NCBI GenBank assembly: GCA_030762935.1 | Contig: CM060883.1 | Coordinates: 93,299,501-93,363,500 of the forward strand | Direction of reading: 5' to 3' | Origin: Hymenopus coronatus | Taxonomy: Eukaryota; Arthropoda; Insecta; Mantodea; Hymenopodidae | Length of the DNA stretch: 64,000 bases | Shown: in pieces, positions 34,910 to 46,810 of the stretch | Numbering within the stretch: position 1 is the stretch's first letter | Layout: every line of letters begins with the position of its first letter | Translations under genes and position numbers: made by a program | The notes under the pieces: model-generated | Databases searched by the model: none | What the model was told of the DNA's origin: nothing | Seen by the model: only the letters and a program-made list of their open reading frames with translations

Positions 34910-35226
34910 ATTCGGTCATTGTAATTTGACAAAGATTCTAAAAACAGACAAAAAAACATACAAAATACAGGCATTGTAGACTTCCGGTATGCCGTCATCC
35001 CGGGATTAACGTGCGATGTCGCATGTAACCAAGGTGGGTATACACTCTCCCTATTAGGAAACATTCTAGGCATTTCGATATCATGCTTCTGAAGAAGCTC
35101 TCTGAAACGAATACCAGCAAGCCTTGGACTATTGAGATGCTTCTATAACGTTCGTCAGGCTCGGTATTGAAAAATGGAGTGAAAGTTGGATGCGAAGGGA
35201 TAAACTTAAGCCACAACTATAATTTG

Positions 35227-36374
35227 TTAACAAAATGTTATGTCTATATTGCAGAGGGATTTCTGGCAATTTGGGTAAAGGCTATCTAATGGACTGGTTG
35301 AAAAAGCCTCAATAGCCACACGATTATGGACAATATCCAATCTTCTCAGCAAAGCTGGTTGTGCTGAAGAATAAACGATGTATCCGTAATATAACTTGGC
35401 TCGGATCAGTGAGCGATAAAGTCGTAGCAAGACTGTCCGAAGATTTGCCACTTAGTATCCGTAAAATATTCAGCGAACGTTACGCCGCGCTTTCAGCTGT
35501 GCTACGTATTTTGACTAATACAGTTTTCTATCGTATATCAACCCAAGGAATCGCGTCTCATTTGCGATTGGTAGTAAAACTGGACCAAACCACATCGAAG
35601 ATAGTAGTCGCCTTCTGCGGTGCCAGAAATTAACGCAGAGTGACTTCCCAGTTGAGAAGCGAAAGCCGTTTTTAGAGCTCAATCTGAAATACTGCTGCAG
35701 ATAGCGTTCCAAAAAAGGCGTACGCTGAGAGGTACAGAAGAAGGCAAAGTCGTCTACGAATAAGCAGGACTATACTCCTGGGGAATACATTTCGAGAATA
35801 GAATTAATTGTTATGGCAAACAGAGTGACGCTGTGGCACTCCATTCTCTTGAACAAAAATATTTGATAAAACCGAGCCAACCCTTACTTGGAAAACGCGG
35901 CCACTCATAAACTCCAGAAAAATAAGCAGGCGTCCATGTATTTCTAGTTGTGTAGGGGACGTATTATCTCTACTCGACAACATGTATCGTAAGCCTTTTC
36001 AAGGTCAAAAAATATCCCGACGGTGTGACAGTTCTTCAGGCATCCGTTCATGATCTGCGTCGAAATCAAAACAGGGTGACCAACTGTTGAACGACGCCGA
36101 AAACTGCACTGGGTGCTTGTCAGTAGGTTATGAGTTTCCAGCCACAATACCAACCGTCCATCACCTTGCAAACACAACTAGTGATGGAAATAGGACGGTA
36201 GCTGGATGGAAGAAGATAGTTCTTTTCGGCTTTTAAAATAGGCACGATGGTGGCCTCACGCCACTTTTCTGGAAAAGTGGTGTCAACCCAAAAACGATTA
36301 TAGAACTCAAGCAGGAAAGCCTTAGGTACCTTCAGGAGAGAGATGTTGCAACATTTGGACGTGGATTCCGACAA
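35227..36374 (-). pseudogene. LINE-D reverse transcriptase (frameshifted)
   Basis: Pieces in four frames: 'PEKWREATIVPILKAEK' and 'SYRPISITSCVCKVM' (36374-36120), 'TQCSFRRRSTVGH' and motif A 'GIFFDLEKAYDT' (36177-35944), the active site 'LFVDDFAFF' (about 35.76 kb) and the thumb 'RFLGLIYDRKL' (35.53 kb), then 'LYYGYIVYSSAQPALLRRLD' (35.4 kb). Catalytic aspartates are preserved although the reading frame is not. Confidence 0.8.
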
Positions 36375-38022
36375 GACCTAAATGAAGAATTTTGTGAAGT
36401 TGATAGTGAATAGCCTAACTCCAAGCGATTGTAATCTTCAAGATTTCAATAACGAAAGGAGAAACCCTGAGGATCTACCTGAACCTTAACAGGAAGAAAC
36501 TCAAGCGAATAATTATCTGAGCTAGACACTTGAGCGAAAGTATTACCAAAATTGTTAGCCACGTCAAGCTTATCAATAACAGCTGTTTTAAGAGCGACAA
36601 TTGACGAGCTAATCATTTTCCCATTCCTAAGGCTTAACTTATACCAGAGGAAGGCGCATGTCCATTAAATGAGGCTACAAACTTGTTCCATGATGTCTTT
36701 TTGCTATCCTTAATTACCTGCCTATTGTTGGCACGCATCTTTGTATTCTGTATCAGGTTTCCAGTGTTGGTCGACGCTGGAAAATCCTGAGTATGCCTGC
36801 GAGTACGAATGGCATTCCGGTATTCATCCCTCCACCGAAATCAGCGAAAGGGTTGGATAGTCGACCGCGGAATAGACTGGTCAGCAGCATCAAGAATTGT
36901 TTTCGTGAGATGTTCCATTAAAACATTCAAAGAGCTGTCCTCGTAATTAAAAACAGCCAACCGGGAGTAATGGTTTCAGAAGGAAAATGTATAAGGAAAA
37001 TGCTAACTGTGGTGTACAAACTGCTACATCCAGGTGTGAAAAACTCTTGAAAGCGTGAAAGAGAAATGTAGGCTCTCCGCTGTTCAGGAGAGCTAAGTTA
37101 TAGACGTCCAATAAATCGGCAATTAACTTACATTTCGGGACAATCCCGAGCTGAGCCCCAAAGTGGATGGGTGCAGATTCGCATCACCTACCAAAAGAAA
37201 AGATGTTGGGAGTTGAGGAAATTATATCCCCTAAATCAGTGAGCGAGAGGTCATCGGACGGAGGCAGATATATATATTAAAAATGATGAATCGGTTGATG
37301 GCAGTTTAATCCTTACAGGAACTGTACAGATACAGGTTCCGCGAATATATCATATCTGATAAGCATCATAGTGACGCCGTGTACAGGTACACCTTTCGGC
37401 GATAGATCACAACTTTCAGGAGTGTACCGTTTGATTTTGAAGCTGTCTTGTGGATGGAGCTTAGTCCCTTGTAAACACACAACCAAATGATCATTAAGCA
37501 GCAGTTCGATGTGTTCTTATTCCGCCTATGTTCCATTATAGGATAGCCGTGGTCTTATTACTGAATAAGTTTTACGTTGTGGTCATTTCTATTTTGAAGG
37601 CTCAGTTTCGGTTCAGTTTGTTCTTTTTTTGGTGTCGGGCTAACAGGTTAGTCCTGCCTCATTTTCACTCTCCTGGCAGTAAGGGCAGTATTCTCCTGCT
37701 CCATCTCCTCCACTGGGGAGGACCTCTTTCCAATTTAAATTTTCCTCGAACCGATTGGAAATAAGAGATCGGCGAAGATGAATGTCGGCAAACTGAACCC
37801 TTCCCGGAGAAATCCTCAGAAGAGGACCTTCGTGGACTTTTGTTTCCTTTCTTTATTTTGCTTTCCTTGAGGAAGTCGGTTCTCTCATAGCTGATCTTGA
37901 ACTTTCTTTCAGGTGCTTGCATATTACTTGCCAGTCTTTTGTTGGTCGACGTCGATTACTTTGGTGGCGATATAGCTGTAGCGCATTTTACATTTCCAGA
38001 TGTAGAAGATGTTGATACAGAC

Positions 38023-39028
38023 TTAGATGTCTAAGTACAAAGACCTAGGAAGTGTTCTAACTGAGAGAACCTTTTCTGCAATATTGGCCCCATTTCTATC
38101 GCAGCGCTGAGTTGCGATTTCCCGAATTGGTACCAAAGTAATTACTAGGTGCCTTATTTCGGAACAGAGGGTTTGGCGGAATCGCAAGAGTTTCTGGGCT
38201 TCTAAGAAGCACAGTGCTTTAACTCGAATTTCCTGGGTTGCCTTTTCCTCTGCAAAATGCAGACAACTACGGGAACTTGACGGACGACCGCCGTTCCAGT
38301 CAACGCAATTGCAGCTGATGTAAATTCTCCATCGTGTGAGATGCCACCACAGTTGACGCAGGTAGACCCGCCGTTGCAGAAGTGTGACCAAAGCGCTGAC
38401 ATAACACCTGAGCGAGTTTGATAAATTCGGTCTAACCCCGTGGGTTCATATCTGCTAAAAGCCTTTGAGTAAGATCTATGCAATCAAAGGTAAGAAACAG
38501 GGTATAGGTAGGCAGGAAATCTCCATTTACTTTTCTTTGAACAGGATGCACAAATATGACGCCTTGAGGAGCAGGATTTTCTTGAATTTCCTCACTGGTC
38601 AAGCCGTCCATTGCGCGGACGTTTATTACACCGTGTGGGGAGTTCAAGGTTTTGTGTACGTCGACCTTCACTGGATAGGCCTTAAGTGTTTTCGCAGCCT
38701 GGGATGGTGATTGTGCTTTTACCAGGAGCGTGCCGTTATGAGGCCCAGAAGTATTATCAAGACCCATTTGAATTACAAAAAGGCTCACGTTCGAGAAATT
38801 CCTTCATTCTCCTGTTCTATTAACAATCAAATAGCGAGGACCAAAACACTCGACTACTTCTTTTCCTAACCCAGCACCATGGGTAATGGAATTTTTTTTT
38901 AATATTTCTGCCATGAAAATACTTTTTAATTGTGTCCCCCACTGCTCCCCATCCACTACGAATTCCAACGAGTCACCCCACTGGAATGAAAGGGCTACAC
39001 AAGGGATATAGCAGGCTTGCCGTCCCAC
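38023..39028 (-). pseudogene. LINE-D ORF1 (nucleocapsid-like protein), frameshifted
   Basis: Frame 38788-38432 has 'VKVDVHKTLNSPHGVI', 'LTSEEIQENPAPQGV' and 'LPTYTLFLTFDCIDL', the pre-knuckle region of jockey/I-type ORF1 proteins. The knuckles follow in other frames near 38.35 kb ('TCVNCGGISHDGE'). 38391-38023 contains 'FAEEKATQEIRVKAL'. ORF1 proteins of this type bind the element's RNA. At least three frames are needed, so it is inactive. Confidence 0.75.
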
Positions 39029-39040
39029 TCACCCTGGAGT

Positions 39041-39540
39041 TCGGTGTATTACCTAGTCCCTAGGTGAAGCAGAAACCAAAGCCGTATATTAAGCTGCGTA
39101 CCCTCCATAATCACTGAAAAGACAGAAGGCTCAGATCCGCTTCCCTTAACCATTTGCAACGGCTTAGTAGCCAAACAATTATTCTCCACTGCTACCATCT
39201 AACCTACACTCATGATTAGAACTTCAAAATCATGAAGTAAATATACGTTGACACAACTGCCCTCCTTGCCTAAAACGATGATAAAGCTGGTCAACTCCGT
39301 AGGTCATAAACATGATATTCATCCCACAGGGCTAGGAGTAGATTTAAACACTGCCAACTGTCATGCGTGGAAACGTATTAGGATTAGTGGATCTTGGAGA
39401 GGAATATTAATTAAGCTTTTAAATTGTAAGTCTGGAAACACAGTGTTAGTTTAAGATAATATATTGTAAATACTCAACTTCTTACACGAGTTAGTAAAAC
39501 CCGATTTACCATTGAACAATAAGTTTAATGGAATAATTTT
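39041..39540. other. Intergenic, nothing recognised
   Basis: No recognisable coding, RNA or repeat feature apart from a short AT-rich end. Confidence 0.4.
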
Positions 39541-39740
39541 TTTTTTCAAACAAGCCATGTGTAGGACAGGAGTTGGTTAGACAGAGTTAGGCTGAAAAAT
39601 TCAATGCCATAGCCGGGATTTGAATTTTTTCAGTCTGACTCTAGCTATTCAACTAGCCGGCTAGAGATCGGGAGATCCGCGGTTCAAATCCCGGCTATGG
39701 CATTGAAGTGTTTCAGTCTGACGCTACCTATCCAACAAGT
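39541..39740. mobile_element. SINE-1 inverted pair
   Basis: A minus copy (about 39541-39628: poly-T, 'caagccatgtgtaggacagg', 'aatgccatagccgggattt') is followed by a plus copy (about 39655-39735: 'ctagagatcgggagatcc', B box 'cggttcaaatcccggctat', 'ggcattgaa', 'cagtctgacgctac'). The shared ends 'gccatagccggg' and 'cccggctatggc' form the arms of a large dyad. Confidence 0.75.
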
Positions 39741-40265
39741 TTAATATTAGTAACTTAGTCTGCGAGAAGCGCAAGACGTATATTTGAAATTTGACTCAGA
39801 ATGCAGAAGTAATGAACTTGTGTAAATGTGTAAACATACATATATATCTGCTATATGAATCATATATAGAAAATAGTGATAACAAGAACAAATGTAATTA
39901 ATAGGCCATCAGTTATAAGTACAAAATGTAAAACACGTGTATAAGAAAATTTAACTCTTCGGGTTGGTAGCTAAACTAATAACCTCACTTGGACAGTACA
40001 TGCAATTAACCATTTCATTACTCTGAATTACAGAAAAAGACATTTACTATGAGAATTTGAACCCACCCCCCTATAGACAGCAGCGGCTGCTCCAGACATA
40101 TAGCACTCGAACGGAGTTTATCACTACTTGGAAAAGAGAATATGTTTTTCAAACGGACACCACTGCTAATTTGACGCCTCGCAACATAGCAGTCTATAAT
40201 ATACGCTAAATAGCTAAAAGCTAGAGACGCATTTTTAGGCCCACCATATACAATAATAGTTACAA

Positions 40266-40322
40266 GTTATCATACGCGGCTGCTACGTATACAACGTTAT
40301 CATACGCGGCTGCTACGTATAC
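40266..40322. repeat. 30-bp tandem duplication
   Basis: The sequence starting 'gttatcatacgcggctgc' at 40266 is repeated at 40296, followed by 'tacgtatac' in both. The two copies are identical where they overlap. Confidence 0.9.
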
Positions 40323-41300
40323 GTATATTAAGCACGCCTATAAACTCGGCCTAATAGTTTAGATACTTGTAAAAGGTAGCTGGCATTTCTTAATTTAAGA
40401 CAGCCTCTGCAAAACCCCAAAAGAATTATATACATTCTCAGGATATCTTGAAGAATGTGCACTCAAAGAAGCCAGACATGGTTGAGAGAGGTCGTGTCTG
40501 ACAGCTTGAAAGTATGTATGGATGTCTCTCGTTGTCGTGACGGCACCAACAGGAGAATGCAGACGAGGTTAGGGAACTTCATTCCATTTCTATCGTGCGT
40601 TGGAGGAATCCTTACTCCCGCTTCAATACGTAGCGGAGATATGAACCGGTTTAATATAAGGATCGACACAACTAATATTGGCGTTTATTTGACCATATAG
40701 GAGAATTTTAGTCTTAGCGCGTTCAGCACAATACAAGTTATGTGTTGCTGTAGTAACAAGTCACTTAACGCAATGATTTAAATAGATGTTCACCAACCTT
40801 CCAACCTAGTATTAATGCTTTAGTCTCCAGTTGTTAAATCTTCAAAGTAACTTTATGGTGAATAGTGCCTGGAAAACCAGATGTAGAATAGTCTGGAATG
40901 TAATGCAGTCGCCAGGATGAAGAGCCAAAGTGAAGTTAGTGAAGTCAGCTGTCAAACTCTCCGGAGAGAAACTCTACTCTAATTTTCTTGCGAAAATGCA
41001 GAACAAAAGGAAAGTAGGGTAAGATGGAAAGGTGGACATGCGCACAACACGCACAGCACGTGTCTATTGCAAGGAGGAGGGGTACCGGGAATGAAACGGT
41101 ACAGTCCCCCCAAGAAAAAAAAGTGGATAACCCCCTTTTTATTTAATACATAACCACACTTCTTGCTCGGGCTTCTGTTATATGTATTTGTAGGTCGGCA
41201 TACCTTCAAGTAATAAGCATCAAGAAGAGTATAATTCACGTATTAGGTTAAAAAAAACACCATTGGTTCCTCAGTCCCAAACACTGCTCAGTCATTTTCT
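40323..41300. other. Intergenic, nothing recognised
   Basis: Two opposing open frames at 40455-40700 have no recognisable domain. No repeat block shared with the rest of the window. Confidence 0.4.
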
Positions 41301-41308
41301 TCCCTTTC

Positions 41309-41335
41309 ACACACACACACACACACACGCACGCA
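41309..41335. repeat. (CA)n microsatellite
   Basis: A (CA)n run with two CG interruptions, ending directly before the mariner terminal repeat. Confidence 0.9.
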
Positions 41336-41337
41336 CT

Positions 41338-41845
41338 GTACGAGGGTTGAATGAAAAGTAATGCATCCACCTTCGTAACTCTTCAACAGATGGCAGCATT
41401 GGTATGCGGCAGGTACTGGCTTGTTCCGTAGCCTCTTCTCTACAGCTCCATATGGCGGGAAGCCTTAGCATTGAGCGGTTGCTTGTTACAATGTAAAGTA
41501 TAGAACTCTGCACAGACGGTCGGTCAATGCGATTTAAGCAACGTGCAGTCATTGAATTCTTGACTAGAAGCTGTCACCGCAAAGGAGATTCATCAGAGAA
41601 TGAAAGCAGTTTATGGTGGTTGTGTTGATGTGATACTGTGCGTCGTTGGGCGAGTAAGTTTAAGGATATTGAGGTGGTAACATCTGATTTGCGTGACAAA
41701 CAAAGCGTTGGACGTCCTGTTACCCATGTTCTTGTGAAATGCCCCGGTTGTGCTTGCCATTTCTCTGTGAGTGATACGACGATCGTCCTGAATCAATCTG
41801 TCAACATTTTGCTTGTGAAACTCGGTGGTTGCTGTCACAAAATTA
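41338..41845 (+). mobile_element. Mariner copy 1, 5' end with internal inversion
   Basis: Begins with a mariner-like terminus 'tacgagggttgaatgaaaag'. The plus strand then encodes the transposase N-terminus: 'RFKQRAVIEFL' (about 41531), 'VRRWASKFKDIEV' and 'DKQSVGRPVT' up to about 41725. The next expected segment, 'EFHKQNVDRLIQDDRRITHREMA', follows on the minus strand, read from 41838 down to about 41745 (shown here in two blocks of the same helix-turn-helix region). The element is therefore internally inverted and lacks the catalytic domain. Confidence 0.75.
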
Positions 41846-41954
41846 AACTGTTTAAAGTTTTACGAGATGTGCAGTATCTTTATAATCATTTATATAAAAT
41901 ACAATACATATTAAAAGTACATAGCGTTAAAAACAAAATTGCAGAGAGCCTTTG

Positions 41955-43010
41955 CCTTTTAATGACTGATATGGGCCTTACATCGCTTCTGATCAGTTTG
42001 ATACTCCAATAAAACAAAAACGGATGACGTCTTAATTATTTTATAAGGGCCCACATACTTCCGCACGAGCTTAGCGGCGAATTTATTTACTTTCTCACTT
42101 ATGGGGTGTGATTTTAGAAAAACTATATCGCCCACAATAAAGACATACTCACGTCGACCCTTATTACAACATCGTTGATAATTCAGTCTAGTTCTTAACA
42201 AATTATTGCTAACCCACTTCCACACATCAACTACATCTGTAGGATTAACCTGACAAAATATCTTTTACTCGCCACATATTGGCCAATGGACAATTAGGTT
42301 GGAACAATAACAGCAGTGCAAAGAGATATTGTCCATGCGCTTCACGTTTCGCAGCATTGAAACCAGCCAGTACAACTCCAGAACCTAAATTTGTTTGGCT
42401 ATTATGGTGGAACGCATTCATCACGGCATTTAGATTTTTGTTAACCCACTCAACGATGGTTTGGGATAATAACAGATGGTAAATACTTGCTGTATTCCAT
42501 TGTTAAAACAAAATGTTTTTAAGGAATTGGTCTTAAAATACATAAGCATTATCAGAATCAATTACATTTGGCTCACGAAACATGAGAAAATTAACCACAG
42601 TCCCTGTGTGGTATTCATTGCATGTGCCTTGCGCGTTGGAATCAACCACAATTACTTGCTAAAGTACCAATACATACTGGTTGCGCTTGGTACTCCCAGG
42701 AAAAGGCCCAACATAATCTAAAAATAACTTTTCCATCAGACAATAAGCTGTGTTAGAAGACAAATGGCCAAGTCTGGTGCTTTGAACAGATTTTCTCATT
42801 TTGCACACTTGACATGCATTGACTAATGCCCTAACATCTGCGTCCATACCTTTCCAAACAAAATATTGACAAATCTTATGGCGAATTTTGTAAATGCCTT
42901 GATCCTTTCCAATGGATCCTTCATCAAAATGTTTGAACAATACCAATATAATCTTTTCTGGCACTGAAAGAATATATTCCGACTTAAATTTTGTATCTGT
43001 TTAATCAAAC
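41955..43010 (-). mobile_element. Gypsy-type LTR retrotransposon integrase remnant
   Basis: On the minus strand, 42964-42659 encodes the zinc-binding and early core region: 'IRHKICQYFVWKGMD', 'NACQVCKMRKSVQ' (Cys pair) and 'EKLFLDYVGPFPGS' (first catalytic Asp). The C-terminal domain is at 42225-41959: 'FIVGDIVFLKSHPIS' and 'KFAAKLVRKYVGPYKI'. The core between them is decayed. No LTR, protease or RT was found, so this is a small relic. The zinc-binding His pair is only partly preserved. Confidence 0.8.
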
Positions 43011-43046
43011 AGTGACTTTCTCTTAATTTTTCTGTTTTCGGATCCT

Positions 43047-43128
43047 GAGTTAATGCTATTTTTTTTTTTTTTTTGTAGTTTAACGTCCTTTAACCTGGTT
43101 TGGTCATATCGGACGAGTTAATGCTATT
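43047..43128 (-). mobile_element. 54-bp retro-insertion with poly(A) and 14-bp target duplication
   Basis: The 14-mer 'gagttaatgctatt' at 43047-43060 recurs at 43115-43128. Between them lie a T14 run and 'gtagtttaacgtcc...tcggac', i.e. on the minus strand a short 3' end ending 'ggacgttaaactac' plus poly(A). This is the signature of a severely 5'-truncated LINE-mobilised insertion. The source family is unknown. Confidence 0.85.
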
Positions 43129-43217
43129 GCTTGGATTACCACTATAAAATCTGATAAAATAACAATGCTTTTTTACATTTTTGTAGCCACTCAAACAGAT
43201 TTTTAGAACAGCGTATA

Positions 43218-44465
43218 TAGTGTGTAACAGTGTATAAGTCCTGGGTCTCTCAATGAAAACAGCATTTTAATTTTTTTTTTTCGCTATTTCTCAGCACAAT
43301 ATCCAAAAAGGCTAATACATTTGTCATATCGGTGTTCTAATTTAAGTAAGCCATCTCTGTAGTCCGATTTATCAATGTCCTCAAAATAGCTGATTAGCGC
43401 ATTCATGACCTCGTTGCTGTGAAATCTTTGTCCTCCAAGAAATGTTTTGAAGTTTGGGAACAGATGGTAGTCACCTGGTGCTAGATCTGGTGAATAGGAT
43501 GGATGTTTAAGAAATTGGAACTTTAATTCGCACATTTTTCTCTGCTGCAATGACTTTTTGCCAAATTAGGTCTTTTTCTTTTCACCTCACCACTCAAACG
43601 TTGCAGCAAGCTTGCGTAGTATTACCAGTGATACTTTTATCCTTTTCAAAGTAATCAATAAGAATACTTCTCTGTGCATCCCAGAAAACACTCGCCATAA
43701 CCTTGTTAGCTGACAAAATTGACTTTGCCTTTTTTGGAGTTGGTTCACCTGGCGCAACCCACTGTTTTGACTGATTTACTTTCTTGGAGTGTAGTGATGT
43801 ATCCAAATTTCATCCATGGTAATGAGTCGACTCAAAAATGCACTAAGATTTTTACATAGAGATCCACATTCTTAACAGAAACAATTTTTCTTGGCAACTT
43901 CTGATAGGTGTCAACAAACGCGGCACCTATCTTGCACAGACATTGTGAAACATTACTTAAAATATTACCTACACATTCTTTTGATATGTTTACAGCCTCT
44001 GCTATCTCAAACAACTTTAATTTACGGTCTTCCAGTACTAAACGATGATTTTTTTTCAATGTTCTCTGGAGTTGTCACTTCTACAGGGCGTCCAGAGCTA
44101 GGCTGATCACTAGTGCTCGTATGTCCCATTTTAAACTCTGCCCCTTCATATTCAATGATTAAAAGGTGGGTTGCAGAGTCTTTCAATGTACTGTCCATTT
44201 CCTCCTTGATTTCTTTAGGCGTTAAGCCTTTCAAATGGAAGTATTTAATCACTGCTCGTTTTTCCAAATCCTGCATTTTCGTGAAAACTCTAAAGTTGTC
44301 TTGTTTAAAAAGATCTCATTCGAAAACGAAACAAGCTATTGAACTGTAACTATGCATACAAGCTAATCTAGAGTTAAATTATACGATGCTACCGTCTAAC
44401 TGACCTAGTGAGGCCATTTCTGTGTGAAACCCGGGACTTATCAGCCGACCCTTGTACATTTGTCT
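43218..44465 (-). mobile_element. Mariner copy 2, nearly full-length, decayed
   Basis: The right end on the minus strand starts at the TA of 44464 with 'caagggtcggctgataagtc'; the left end shows the matching 'tataagtcctggg' at 43233, placing its TA at 43218. The size of about 1.24 kb is typical. Transposase frames in order: N-terminal helix-turn-helix 'EKRAVIKYFHLKGLTPKEIK' (44276), 'EVTTPENIEK', 'EDRKLKLFEIAEAV' (44030), 'QSKQWVAPGEPTPKKAK' with a decayed first Asp motif (43800), and 'YSPDLAPGDYHLFPNFK' with the third Asp (43510). Frameshifts separate them. Confidence 0.9.
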
Positions 44466-44479
44466 ATTTTTCTTCAGGA

Positions 44480-45760
44480 TATTTGATTTGCAGTGTTTCT
44501 AATGCTATCATTTTTGCAATATCTAACCTGTAGGTTTCTTGAAGATTTCACACAGATCTAAATATTCTATTTCAAAGTTTTCTATTGGATTAATTGGAAG
44601 TAATAGATTTTCTTTTGTAATAGACATGTGTAGTTTTTCTTTTAGCTTTTTTACTTCTCATACAAATCCCTTTGGGTTTTTAGTGTATATTCAAGATCCT
44701 AATATTTGTCTAATTTATTAAAATTTGGAATCCTTATAAGTTTTTCATGGGTTATTAGAGACTGTTCTTCAAGTTCTAGGTTTATTGGCTTATTAGATTT
44801 TGCAAAGAAAAGTGTTTCTATTGGGGTGGTTTTAACTGCACCTGTTATTAAGTGTTATCCCTGGTTTTGAGTTTTCTCTAATTCTTTTCAAGACTCAGTT
44901 GATATTATTAGTACATCACCACAGTATTTTAAGATGGGTTTGATATGTGTTGTATGTTTCATTTAGCATTTTTGTAGAGCTGCCCCCATTCAGTTCCTGC
45001 TAATCTTTTTGGTATTTTCAACCTATTATTTGCTTTCATTGCAACTGATTCTACTTGAACACCATTTCCCAAAATTTACCAGACATTTGCATGGTGTTCT
45101 CTGAATTTTTAATTTTATTTGATATTTCTAATTTATAAATAACTAGGTCACCCACATATTTGTTAGAAACTAAACCATGCTTAACACCGCTCCTTGAGTT
45201 ATCCGGGATGAGTTTGTTTGAACCTGGAGGTCGCTGTGCCTTTGTTTGTTGCAATATACCTTTGGGTTATGAATTCAGAAGTTATTGGAGTTTCTATATT
45301 AGTTTACATCTCCAAACGTTATCATATGCCGCCTTGAAATCTACAAACACTGCTATTACAGTATCTTCTTGTCTGTTGAATGATTCCTTTACATTCTGAC
45401 TTAATAAAATAGTTGGTTCACTGGTGTTTTTTGAATCCTACCTATGATTTAGTTAAATAGTTGTGTTTCAAAAAACCAGTTTCTGCAATCATTCTTTTCA
45501 TAATTTTGGATAAGCGACTGGTTATTTTTTTTTCAATTTGCTGGAACTGAAGTGTTCCATATATGGTTATAAAAGTTGAGTAATGCATTTCTGGCTTTCA
45601 TACCTAATTGCTTTTTGAACTCAGGGTTATATTATCCGGGCCAGGAGTTTTATTGTATATAATTTCATTAACAGCCGTACTCAAGTTCCAACAAAGGCTG
45701 TTATTAACGGACGTTAGGTTGCCATTTTTAATCTGTTTTTTTTGGCTTTTATCTCTTTCT
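44480..45760 (-). mobile_element. LINE-A-related I-type LINE fragment
   Basis: Minus-strand RT remnants: motif A 'DTVIAVFVDFKAAYD' at about 45345, a finger region near 45.48 kb, a decayed 'GGVKHGLVSNKYVGDLVIY' region at 45160-45200, and the post-RT 'IKPILKYCGDVL' region at 44.93 kb. Both ends are undefined. The order and motif A match the LINE-A group. Stops and shifts throughout. Confidence 0.65.
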
Positions 45761-45761
45761 G

Positions 45762-45762
<1 letters not shown>

Positions 45763-45794
<32 letters not shown>
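45763..45794. repeat. Poly-T run
   Basis: About 31 T bases in a row, possibly the poly(A) tail of a minus-strand retro-insertion, though no insertion boundary was found. Confidence 0.9.
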
Positions 45795-46139
45795 GGATTT
45801 CACATGCAGTAAAGTTGGAATTAAAATTGATGCTATTTTTAAATCATCAGTAATACTGTCACTTCTGAACATAATAGGTTGTTTGGATATACTTTCCTTT
45901 TGTGTTGTAGATATATATTTATAAACCTTATGAGCATATTTTCTGTAATCCAAATTTTCTGTAAATGTAAAAGATTTGTTTACACATATATCGCGTGGTT
46001 GCAGCACTAACAACAGATCACCAAGAATATCATCTGTTAAAATGCTGTTACTAATATGTTACCATGAAAACTGTCCCATACTATAGTAAAGCTGACTGGC
46101 AAAGCAGAGATTTTCCCGCACTATCTGCTGTCAATATTT

Positions 46140-46810
46140 TCCCTTTTTATGGACTCAAATGTAAGTGCCCGATGTGTATTTAATTTTTGGCATGGTTTTT
46201 CTTTTAAAAGCTGCATAAGATGGTAGCTCTCTCCTACATCTGCTGTAATTGTAGGCATTGCTGTGCCCCACATTTTCTCCTAGCCTGTAGTATGTTTCGC
46301 CTTTCTTGTTGATAGTTGTGTCAGAAGGCCTGCGTTTCCTATTTGCAATATCAAGTAATTGTGCCGTTTTCTTACCTTAATCACAAATGTATGGAATTCT
46401 AAATCTTTTAGGCAAATTCATGTGCATCTTGTAAGTAAAAGTTCCTTGCATCTCATAAAACGGAAGCTCCTACTTCACTTTGAATTCATTACTACTTATA
46501 CCCATGTGTCCTGCTATTTCCTTTGCTTTAAATTGCAGCATTTCATGAGAAACCCCAATTCCTTTATTACACAACTCATTAACGTAGTTCAATTGTTCAC
46601 TTTCAACTGCAGAATGTTTACTGCTTTTTCAGGTACAAATGATTTTCTGGACTTGTTTGGTGTTTTCTTTTGTTTCCACCACTTGCATACACTATACTCA
46701 GAAACCAGCAAATGCATTTCCATTTTCGTTGGCAAATTTAATTACATGGAGAATTTCACATTATTAGGTGATAATTATGTCTATTGTATTACAATGTATA
46801 AACTTACTAT
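46140..46810 (-). mobile_element. Pogo/Tigger-type DNA transposon fossil
   Basis: On the minus strand: an N-terminal helix-turn-helix 'KFANENGNAFAGF' (about 46.74 kb), a CENP-B-type DNA-binding segment 'ELCNKGIGVSHEMLQFKAKE' (about 46.55 kb), 'RFRIPYICD' and then 'TTINKKGETYYRLGENVGH' and 'FKRKTMPKIKYTSGTYI' (46.33-46.14 kb), which match the region of the pogo transposase leading to and following the first catalytic part. Stops and shifts interrupt it. The rest of the catalytic domain is absent or beyond recognition. Confidence 0.7.

Larger units (their letters stand above)
33896..39040 (-). mobile_element. LINE-D, I/R1-type LINE with ORF1 and RNase H, decayed
   Basis: On the minus strand: ORF1 (about 39.0-37.7 kb) with an RRM-like region and CCHC knuckles, an endonuclease remnant (37.5-36.5 kb; 'GDANLHPSTLG' near 37.15 kb), RT (36374-35200), RNase H (about 34.9-34.5 kb), and a 3' end 'aatcatcatcatta' at about 33.9 kb. 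The ATC-repeat tail is common among insect I-type LINEs. GC content is higher than in its neighbours. Many frameshifts make it non-functional, but the roughly 5.1 kb length suggests a nearly complete insertion. Confidence 0.8.
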
